From an uncultured Prevotella sp. (GTDB lineage: Bacteria > Bacteroidota > Bacteroidia > Bacteroidales > Bacteroidaceae), in the NCBI GenBank assembly GCA_900546575.1, contig URDM01000066.1, forward strand, positions 1 to 16,283: a stretch of 16,283 nt of DNA, given 5' to 3'. How positions within the stretch are numbered: the stretch's first letter is position 1; every line of letters begins with the position of its first letter. Positions 1 to 4,896 of the stretch are shown here, one piece after another. The notes beneath the pieces were generated by a model that was not told where the DNA came from, did not search any database, and was given only the letters and a program-made list of their open reading frames with translations. A program made the position numbers and the translations under genes.

Positions 1-1133
1 TGATATGCTCTGCCATCGCTAAGGGGCATGACTGTGAGAAGATACTTCGCAATCTGCGATTTATCCGTCCTGATGGTTCACTGACAGTTGCTGCCATGCT
101 TTTGTTTGGCAAATACACCCAACGCTGGATGCCAATGATGACAGCCAAATGTATCTGTTTTGCTGGCAACAGCGTCGGCAGCAAGGTTTTTCGTGACAAG
201 GTGAATGATGCTGATATGGAGGGAAACCTGCTTCATCAATATGACACGATCATGGATTTCTTCACTCGTAATCTGCATAATGTGCAGGTGGAAGATGAAT
301 TCAACAGCATGGGTAAGTTGGAAATACCTTATACTAGTTTGGTTGAGTTCACTGTAAACAGCCTTGTACACCGTTCGTTGAACATGAAAGCCCCTGTTCG
401 CATTTTCATTTTCGACAATCGTGTTGAGATTCACAGTCCTGGTGCATTGCCTAACGGACTCACTATTGATGACATCAAGGCTGGAACTTCCATGCCTCGC
501 AATATGTTCCTTTTTAACAATGCTATATACTTGCTGCCATACACTGGTGTAGGTAGCGGCATCACTCGTGCTCTTGATGAAGATGTTAATGTCACATTTA
601 TGAATAATGACAAGGCACAGGAATTTGTGATTACTGTTTGGAGAGAAGAAAGTAACCAAGTCGAAGTTGAAAGTAACCAAGTCGAAGTTGAAAGTAACCA
701 AGTCGAGGGAGAAAGTAACCAAGTTGGTAACGAAGTCCATGATAAAAGTAACCAAGTCGAGGGAAAAAGTAACCAAGTCGGTAACGAAGTCCATGATAAA
801 AGTAACCAAGTCCAAGACTCTGACACTCAACTTAGACACTCTGACACTGACTTAGATACCAGACTTAGACACTCTAACACCAACTCTGACACTCAGCTTA
901 GACACTCTGACACTAAAAAAGTGTCATTGTCTAATAAGCAAAGGGATATAGTCAATTTCTGTTCAGTTCCTCGAACCACCGCAGAGATCATGGAACGCCT
1001 TGGTCTATCCAATCAAACCAAGAACCGAGAGCGTTACATCGCCTCCCTTGTTGCAGCAGGATATTTGCAGATGACCAACCCGGATAATCCTACAGCAAAT
1101 AATCAGAAATACAAGAAAGTAAACATAAGATAA
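1..1133 (+). CDS. RecG-like / AlbA-type ATP-binding transcriptional regulator (COG2865-like), 5'-partial
   Basis: The frame is open from the first complete codon at position 3, so the gene begins outside the window; 376 residues are present. The block around 430-520 reads SPGALPNGLT then DIKAGTSMPRN, the hallmark of the C-terminal ATP-binding domain (HATPase_c_4) of proteins annotated as putative transcriptional regulator or RecG-like helicase. Despite that name no helicase motifs are seen. The missing N-terminus would be expected to hold an AlbA_2/Schlafen-like DNA-binding domain. After the ATP-binding domain comes a tract of 7/11-residue repeats (648-914). A final winged-helix-like segment follows (about 940-1125, including TTAEIMERLGLS). 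Relatives usually have a low-complexity linker before such a terminal HTH. Members are scattered accessory genes, often near mobile or toxin-antitoxin loci, as here. The target is unknown. Family assignment is confident; function is not. Confidence 0.8.
   Translation, partial: ICSAIAKGHDCEKILRNLRFIRPDGSLTVAAMLLFGKYTQRWMPMMTAKCICFAGNSVGSKVFRDKVNDADMEGNLLHQYDTIMDFFTRNLHNVQVEDEFNSMGKLEIPYTSLVEFTVNSLVHRSLNMKAPVRIFIFDNRVEIHSPGALPNGLTIDDIKAGTSMPRNMFLFNNAIYLLPYTGVGSGITRALDEDVNVTFMNNDKAQEFVITVWREESNQVEVESNQVEVESNQVEGESNQVGNEVHDKSNQVEGKSNQVGNEVHDKSNQVQDSDTQLRHSDTDLDTRLRHSNTNSDTQLRHSDTKKVSLSNKQRDIVNFCSVPRTTAEIMERLGLSNQTKNRERYIASLVAAGYLQMTNPDNPTANNQKYKKVNIR
648..914 (+). repeat. In-frame tandem repeat tract with 21-bp and 33-bp units
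   Basis: Block A (648-818) has seven units in the order 21, 21, 21, 33, 21, 33, 21 bp. All share a near-invariant 15-base core, AAAGTAACCAAGT preceded by G/A and followed mostly by C. The proteins read xSNQVxx (7 aa) or xSNQVGNEVHD (11 aa). Units 1 and 2 are identical, and 711-764 is a 54-bp near duplicate of 765-818. Block B (819-914) has units of 21, 33, 33 and a partial 9 bp, reading SDTQLRH, SDTDLDTRLRH and SNTNSDTQLRH. Both blocks place a hydrophobic residue at position 5, and the 11-residue form usually adds a second one at position 9. All units are multiples of 3, so gain or loss keeps the frame. Confidence 0.9.
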
Positions 1134-1224
1134 AATCTGCAATACAAATGCTGCAAATGGAGACGCAGATTATCAAAGAATATATTGACAGATGCTGTGA
1201 TTGAATTCACTAAATACAAATGTC

Positions 1225-1257
1225 ATGAAGGTAATGAAGGTCACGAAAGTTATTAAG
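1225..1257 (+). repeat. Degenerate 9-bp direct repeats (ATGAAGGTA type)
   Basis: Units ATGAAGGTA, ATGAAGGTC and ACGAAAGTT, then a decayed ATTAAG, lie in the 209-bp gap between the regulator and the antitoxin. Read in frame they give KVMKVTKVIK. They resemble, in another frame, the KVTKS words hidden in the 648-818 repeat. No function can be read from the sequence. Confidence 0.6.
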
Positions 1258-1274
1258 AAATCGGGATGGTTCTC

Positions 1275-1305
1275 TTGCTTTTTTAAGAAAGATATCGTAA
1301 CTTTG
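1275..1305 (+). promoter_or_regulatory. Promoter of the antitoxin gene
   Basis: TTG at 1275-1277, 20 bp, then TAACTTTG at 1298-1305, matching the Bacteroidetes TTTG / TAnnTTTG promoter. Transcription would start about 1311, followed by a purine-rich RBS (AGAAAGGA, 1330-1337) five bases before the ATG at 1343. Confidence 0.75.
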
Positions 1306-1342
1306 TCAACAAAAGTAAAACACTCTAAAAGAAAGGAACAAT

Positions 1343-1618
1343 ATGGAAGCAATGGCTTTAAATAAATACCAGAAACATGTGGTCGATATAATGGCCAATG
1401 TCGACGAGGCGCAACAAATGGAGATCTCCAATTTGATTTCAAATTATTTTGCTAAAAAAGCATTTGACGCAGCTGATGAGTTGTGGGACAAAGGGATGAT
1501 TGGGGAACAAACAATCGAGGAATTGAAACACGAACACATGAGAACACCATACCATGATTACTGCAAAAGCAAAGTATATTGTTACTCAAGACAGATATTA
1601 CGATGTGGTGAGGTTTAA
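1343..1618 (+). CDS. Antitoxin of a PIN-type toxin-antitoxin pair, C-terminally altered
   Basis: This 91-residue protein reads MEAMALNKYQ at the start, has a helical middle (residues 23-63), and carries HEHMRTPY at residues 64-70. From family knowledge, small Bacteroidetes antitoxins upstream of PIN-domain toxins have this layout and normally stop within a few residues of the RTPY motif. Here the frame runs on for about 21 residues (Cys/Lys/Tyr-rich, HDYCKSKV onward), which are out-of-frame translation of the toxin remnant. The start is supported by the promoter and by the RBS AGAAAGGA five bases upstream. The antitoxin body therefore looks intact and expressible, while its tail is a deletion artefact. 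Antitoxins of this kind normally neutralise the toxin and repress their own promoter; whether that survives is unknown. The protein carries no DNA-binding motif that I can name. Confidence 0.7.
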   Translation: MEAMALNKYQKHVVDIMANVDEAQQMEISNLISNYFAKKAFDAADELWDKGMIGEQTIEELKHEHMRTPYHDYCKSKVYCYSRQILRCGEV

Positions 1619-1679
1619 CTCTAAGTTTGAATTTACAGCAGTAGATATAGATTACTTCTTAAATGTGCTTTCCAATTAG
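1554..1679 (+). pseudogene. C-terminal remnant of PIN-domain ribonuclease toxin
   Basis: The frame +1 to the antitoxin encodes ITAKAKYIVTQDRYYD, then a spacer and DIDYFLNVL, ending at TAG 1677-1679. This matches the end of Bacteroidetes PIN toxins, where an AxAKYIVTxD segment carries the last acidic active-site residue and a short xxIDxFL strand-helix closes the fold. The first roughly 95-100 residues, including the N-terminal Asp of the metal site, are absent. Upstream of codon ATT at 1557 the sequence is antitoxin (RTPY), so the deletion fused the two genes. The ATG at 1554 is probably accidental. No functional nuclease can be made from this fragment. Confidence 0.75.
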
Positions 1680-1720
1680 CCTTTCAGCCTCAACAAGCTG
1701 AAAGGCTTTTATCTTTTACT
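1678..1720 (+). terminator. Rho-independent terminator of the toxin-antitoxin locus
   Basis: A perfect 11-bp stem, AGCCTTTCAGC (1678-1688) with GCTGAAAGGCT (1697-1707), has an 8-base loop and is followed by TTTATCTTTT. The stem begins inside the toxin stop codon. On the minus strand there is no T-run, so it would end plus-strand transcripts only. Confidence 0.85.
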
Positions 1721-1927
1721 CTCATCAAGCAGTTTCTTGCCCGAATTCTCCTTATCTATATAGATAACGTGATTTTCTTCATTCTCAGCGATGTGATCTA
1801 AAATTCGACGCATCACACAACTCTTGCCGACACGCCTTTGACCCGTCAACGCAATCATCATTCCACGTCCAAACATACGCTCAATACGTTCGGAATACCC
1901 TATTCTTTCTAACAGCTTTTGTTTCAT
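1709..1927 (-). pseudogene. Truncated AAA_14/DUF4143-type ATPase, N-terminal fragment
   Basis: With the start at 1927 the product is 72 residues: MKQKLLERIG, then YSERIERMFG, then a P-loop GQRRVGKS at residues 29-36, then a strand VIYIDKE (54-60). Full-length relatives are about 380-400 residues, with an AAA ATPase core and a DUF4143 C-terminal domain. After the DKE motif the sequence turns into NSGKKLLDESKR and stops, so Walker B, the sensor region and DUF4143 are missing. A longer frame starts at 1987, but a TATCTTTG promoter element at 1945-1952 lies inside that extension, which favours 1927. Intact members are orphan ATPases common in Bacteroidetes genomes, of unclear role. The fragment may still be transcribed but should not be an active ATPase. 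Confidence 0.75.
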
Positions 1928-1944
1928 ACGAGTAAAACTTTCCG

Positions 1945-1952
1945 CAAAGATA
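1945..1952 (-). promoter_or_regulatory. -7 promoter element of the truncated ATPase gene
   Basis: TATCTTTG on the minus strand fits TAnnTTTG and would give a leader of about 12 bases before the ATG at 1927. No good TTTG is found 19-20 bp upstream; that space is taken by one arm of the 1967-2010 inverted repeat. Confidence 0.5.
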
Positions 1953-1966
1953 CCCGTTTTGTTTCG

Positions 1967-2010
1967 TATAAGTAATAAAAACGACAATTCTTTTATTTTT
2001 ATTACTTATA
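1967..2010. repeat. Perfect 15-bp inverted repeat
   Basis: TATAAGTAATAAAAA (1967-1981) is matched exactly by TTTTTATTACTTATA (1996-2010) across a 14-base spacer. It covers the expected -33 region of the ATPase promoter, so it could be an operator, a regulatory hairpin, or the scar of a mobile element. The length and perfection make chance unlikely even in AT-rich DNA. Confidence 0.8.
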
Positions 2011-2032
2011 ATTAACAGGTTGAGTGTTGAAT

Positions 2033-2070
2033 GGGCTATATGCCACGATGACAGGTGGGCGTATAGACCC
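2033..2070. repeat. Imperfect hairpin with 12-bp stem
   Basis: GGGCTATATGCC (2033-2044) pairs with GGCGTATAG plus CCC (2058-2070), with one G-T wobble, a single bulged A at 2067 and a 13-base loop. It lies about 40 bases past the stop of the lipoprotein gene (minus strand) but lacks a following T-run, so it is not a standard terminator. Confidence 0.6.
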
Positions 2071-2112
2071 TTGGTTATATGGTGATATTCGTAAAAAGCA
2101 AACTACGTGTTT

Positions 2113-2919
2113 TCACTTCTTTATTCTGTAGAATACCTTACCGTTGTATGTGACGATGGTTTCAACATAATAGCTTATGGATGTCTCGGGTATTGCGAGG
2201 ACAGCAAAGAAGTGCATTCCCTCGCTATCCGCCTTGTCGAATGTCATATCGCTGAACACTGCCTGACGCAGGAACTGGCTTGGCACTTCATTCTTGAACA
2301 CTTCCTTACGCATGTCGCTTGAGTAGACCTTGCTGGCTCCCCGGTAGACATTCAGATTGACAATATTGTCGTAATAGACATTGTCCACCTCTACCCCATC
2401 CTCATTGCATGAGCTCTTGGCTACCTTATAAGTAGTAGGATTTACCTGAACATAGCAATGAAACTTTTCGTCATTGTTAAAGAAGACGGTATCGCGCTTC
2501 ACCACCTTGTTCTGATTGATTGTCAGCACTGTCTTGGCAGCAAACATGTCAAGATAGGATTTGTCGCTCGTCTTGAACAACTTTACCTTCTCGCCATTCT
2601 GGTTGACAAATATAAATAGATGTGGTGTCTGCTTTACAATATGATAGCTGATGGTGTTGCCGCCTACAATTATAAACGAGTCATTCTCGATGCGGAAATA
2701 GGCAGGCATACTCGTAGAGTCGGGGAAATAGACGGTATCGCCCTTAATACGAAAGACGACATCCTCGTCCTCGTCATCAAGCCAAATGCCCTGCATATTT
2801 TTCTTTGCTACAAGGTCTTCTCCAACGTCAGAAGTTTTGCCAGTACGTGAGTTGCATCCCAATACAAGGAAGAATCCTAAGATGAAACCTAATATTTTTA
2901 CACTATTGTTTGTAATCAT
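2113..2919 (-). CDS. Hypothetical lipoprotein (possibly DUF4738-like)
   Basis: A 268-residue protein begins with a short polar stretch and a hydrophobic segment (residues 9-21) ending in VLGC. This is a lipobox with Cys22 as the lipidated residue, followed by NSRTG, so it is predicted to be an outer or periplasmic membrane lipoprotein. The mature part has an acidic segment (WLDDEDEDVVF, about 46-56), repeated strand-rich stretches (GDTVYFPDS, SFIIVGGNTISYHI) and a C-terminal half with NPTTYKV and DNVYYDNIVNL. This resembles from memory the DUF4738 lipoproteins of Prevotella and Bacteroides, but that assignment is unverified and no enzymatic motif is visible. It has its own promoter (2962-2993), diverges from the HhH gene and ends without an obvious terminator. 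The function is unknown. Confidence 0.75.
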   Translation of the reverse strand: MITNNSVKILGFILGFFLVLGCNSRTGKTSDVGEDLVAKKNMQGIWLDDEDEDVVFRIKGDTVYFPDSTSMPAYFRIENDSFIIVGGNTISYHIVKQTPHLFIFVNQNGEKVKLFKTSDKSYLDMFAAKTVLTINQNKVVKRDTVFFNNDEKFHCYVQVNPTTYKVAKSSCNEDGVEVDNVYYDNIVNLNVYRGASKVYSSDMRKEVFKNEVPSQFLRQAVFSDMTFDKADSEGMHFFAVLAIPETSISYYVETIVTYNGKVFYRIKK

Positions 2920-2961
2920 GCTTATTGCCTCTTATGAAGACGGATGTTAATAATTTGCACA

Positions 2962-2993
2962 CAAAGGTAATGTTTTAGCTCAAATTGGCAAAA
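2962..2993 (-). promoter_or_regulatory. Promoter of the lipoprotein gene
   Basis: On the minus strand TTTTG (2993-2989), 19 bp, then TACCTTTG (2969-2962) is an almost ideal Bacteroidetes promoter. The expected leader is about 35 bases. Confidence 0.8.
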
Positions 2994-3041
2994 CATTAGG
3001 CTTTATTTTATTTCAAATCTTTATTCTTTTTAATGATATTC

Positions 3042-3072
3042 TTGCACCGAACCGTTACATTTTGTATCTTTG
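3042..3072 (+). promoter_or_regulatory. Promoter of the helix-hairpin-helix gene
   Basis: TTG (3042-3044), 20 bp, then TATCTTTG (3065-3072), followed by a leader of about 28 bases to the ATG at 3106. It diverges from the lipoprotein promoter, and the two core promoters are about 50 bp apart. Confidence 0.75.
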
Positions 3073-3105
3073 CGCCAAAACATGTAATACCTTAAACTAT
3101 ATATT

Positions 3106-4050
3106 ATGCACAAATCCGACAGAAGAAGCTTGCTATTCCTTGTAAGCCTGTTTGTCATAATCGCTGCTCTTACAGGCTTCTTCGCTGATACGGAATACAG
3201 CAATGACACCCCCGACATTCCTACTGACAGCATCATGCACAAACAGTCATCACAACATAAGGCTTATGCAGCTGACGTGTATGCTGTGCCAAAGCGCAAT
3301 GTGGAAACGTTCTGCTTCGACCCGAATACAGCCGACAGCACTACGTTGCTGCGTCTTGGACTTCAGTCATGGCAAGTTCGCAACATTTATAAATTCCGCG
3401 CCCGTGGTGGCGTTTACCAATGCAAGGAAGACTTTGCCTACGTATATGGGCTTACCGCCAAAGACTACAAGCGCCTGGCTCCTTACATACGCATCTCGAG
3501 CGACTATCTTCCTGCCTCATCTTTGGCTGATGTGAGGAGGGGCAGACATCATTCATATTACAACAGAACCACAAGCACCCACTATTCTAATGAACAGAAC
3601 ATAAAGGAGTCTGCGTACTCGCAGAACAAGAAACAGCCTGCTTACACACCCAAAATCAAGCCAGGCGAGACCCTGAAGATAAACAGCTCAGACACAACCG
3701 AATTGAAGAAGATACCGGGAATAGGCAGCTACTATGCCCGACGCATAGTAGATTACCGCACACGCCTCGGCGGGTATGTTTCGAAAGAACAACTGCTTGA
3801 GATTGACGACTTTCCTGTCAAGGCCATTGCCTACATCAATATCGACAGCGAAAACATAAAGAAAATAAACATAAACAAGAGTTCGCTTGCACAAATCAAG
3901 CGCCATCCATACATTAATTATTATCAGGCGAGTGCAATAGTCAACTTTCGACGGTTGCACGGCATGATTAAATCCATAAGCGAATTGCGCCTGATGAAGG
4001 AATTCTCGCCCGAAGACCTTAAAAGAATAGAGCCTTACGTGACGTACTAA
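3106..4050 (+). CDS. Membrane-anchored triple helix-hairpin-helix protein (ComEA-like)
   Basis: 314 residues. Residues 9-27 form one hydrophobic segment (LLFLVSLFVIIAALTGFFA), a membrane anchor that should place the rest in the periplasm. Three related HhH modules follow. Module 1 is at about 70-130 (FDPNTADSTTLLRLGL then YKFRARGGVY). Module 2 is at about 190-247, with the best hairpin, KKIPGIGSYYARRIVDYR. Module 3 is at about 252-314 (INKSSLAQIKRHPYI). Each begins with an N-x-(A/S)-(D/S) turn, as in the HHH_3 domains of ComEA and in general-secretion K-like folds. A Ser/Tyr/Asn-rich linker (135-185) separates modules 1 and 2. In ComEA the fold binds incoming DNA during transformation, but no other competence gene is in the window. 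Similar three-module proteins are common in Bacteroidales with no assigned role. The gene converges on tetR with 14 bases between the stops. Confidence 0.8.
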   Translation: MHKSDRRSLLFLVSLFVIIAALTGFFADTEYSNDTPDIPTDSIMHKQSSQHKAYAADVYAVPKRNVETFCFDPNTADSTTLLRLGLQSWQVRNIYKFRARGGVYQCKEDFAYVYGLTAKDYKRLAPYIRISSDYLPASSLADVRRGRHHSYYNRTTSTHYSNEQNIKESAYSQNKKQPAYTPKIKPGETLKINSSDTTELKKIPGIGSYYARRIVDYRTRLGGYVSKEQLLEIDDFPVKAIAYINIDSENIKKININKSSLAQIKRHPYINYYQASAIVNFRRLHGMIKSISELRLMKEFSPEDLKRIEPYVTY

Positions 4051-4064
4051 GCCCCCGATTGTCA

Positions 4065-4691
4065 TTACTCAACATCGGAAGCGTCAAGCAGAGCAATGCC
4101 TTCTTGCGTACACAATCCACGCAAGAAGAGGAAGAGGATGTTGTGCAGCAGACCCTTCATTCCATATTTTTCATACATCTTTGTCTTCATGGCATGCTCC
4201 ATGGAAGCAGCACCTATCTGCGACACTATGTCAAAATCGACATCCTTACGGAAATAGCCCTCACTCACACCATGCGTAAAAAACTCCTTGGCATTGGCAT
4301 TACGCTTAATGCGCTTTTTGTTGAGAAATTCCATCACATGTCCATACTTGGAGAGTTCCTCATAGAAAGCAGGCGATACGTCACTTACGTTCTGCATCTG
4401 AAACCTGTAAAACTCAAGTATAATGTCAATAGAATTGCGACTGCTGTCGCTGCCGAATTCTGCCATATGGCTGTCGAACTCCTCCTCTTGCATACGGACA
4501 CATTCCAGAAGCAATTCTTCCTTATTTGAGAATATCTCATATAACGTGCGCTTCGATATGCTCAGCCTACTTGCTATATCGTCCATCTTGACAGCCTTGA
4601 CACCGCAACGCCTGAACTCACGCATTGCTACTTGCATTATCTTGGCTGGCAGTTCCATACGGTAGTTGGTCTGTAAATTGTCTTTATGCAT
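4065..4691 (-). CDS. TetR/AcrR family transcriptional regulator
   Basis: A 208-residue protein. The N-terminal DNA-binding domain is clear: KIMQVAMREFRRCGVKAVKM (18-37), then the helix-turn-helix DDIASRLSISKRTLYEIF (about 38-54), closing with SNKEELL. This is the canonical TetR_N pattern. The C-terminal part (65-208) is an all-helical ligand-binding and dimerisation region that does not reveal its ligand. The start at 4691 lies about 40 bases after a good promoter; a second Met (residue 12) is a possible alternative. The gene is divergent from maeB, and a near-palindrome overlaps its own -33 element, which fits autoregulation. Control of maeB is suggested only by position. It could equally regulate a distant efflux or envelope locus. 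Confidence 0.88.
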   Translation of the reverse strand: MHKDNLQTNYRMELPAKIMQVAMREFRRCGVKAVKMDDIASRLSISKRTLYEIFSNKEELLLECVRMQEEEFDSHMAEFGSDSSRNSIDIILEFYRFQMQNVSDVSPAFYEELSKYGHVMEFLNKKRIKRNANAKEFFTHGVSEGYFRKDVDFDIVSQIGAASMEHAMKTKMYEKYGMKGLLHNILFLFLRGLCTQEGIALLDASDVE

Positions 4692-4738
4692 CTGTATGAT
4701 TTATCAGTATATATTATATGTGTATGTTTTAAGCGCTG

Positions 4739-4769
4739 CAAAGTTACAAAAACTTTTGGCTGCACCAAA
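4739..4769 (-). promoter_or_regulatory. Promoter of tetR
   Basis: Minus strand: TTTG (4769-4766), 19 bp, TAACTTTG (4746-4739). It matches the Bacteroidetes consensus fully and lies in the 205-bp tetR-maeB gap. Confidence 0.8.
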
Positions 4770-4774
4770 GTTTT
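4749..4774. promoter_or_regulatory. Candidate TetR operator (near-palindrome)
   Basis: AAAACTTTTGG (4749-4759), CTGCA, CCAAAGTTTT (4765-4774): the arms match over 10 bp if one extra T is allowed in the left arm. It covers the tetR -33 element and most of the promoter spacer, the expected place for autorepression. It ends about 23 bp before the maeB -33 element. Confidence 0.5.
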
Positions 4775-4796
4775 CTAAATAAAAACATGAATAAAG

Positions 4797-4827
4797 TTGT
4801 ATGTTCACCTGTTTTTAGTTACTTTTG
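4797..4827 (+). promoter_or_regulatory. Promoter of maeB
   Basis: TTG (4797-4799), 20 bp, TACTTTTG (4820-4827). The predicted start near 4834 gives a leader of about 60 bases that is A-rich near the ATG and lacks a Shine-Dalgarno sequence. Confidence 0.7.
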
Positions 4828-4896
4828 TATCGTATTATAAGATAACGTTAGTATTTTGTAAATAAATGCACATAAAATAACTAAAACAGAATAAAA

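Noticed and set aside
78..839. 253-codon open frame on the minus strand rich in DLVTF repeats
   Set aside because: It lies antisense to the conserved ATP-binding regulator and is open only because the repeat units are multiples of 3; no promoter or homologous domain supports it.
648..914. Regular repeats that could suggest a CRISPR array
   Set aside because: Units are contiguous, in frame with a protein and lack unique spacers of constant length.
1225..1365. 46-codon plus-strand frame starting MKVMKVTKVIK
   Set aside because: It runs through the antitoxin promoter, RBS and start, has no promoter of its own and ends inside the antitoxin gene.
1928..1987. N-terminal extension of the truncated ATPase to an ATG at 1987
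   Set aside because: The extension contains the -7 promoter element, and the family starts at MKQKLLERIG.
4050..4085. Possible bidirectional terminator between the HhH gene and tetR
   Set aside because: Only a weak CCGAT/ATCGG pairing lies in the overlap of the tetR end, without T-runs.
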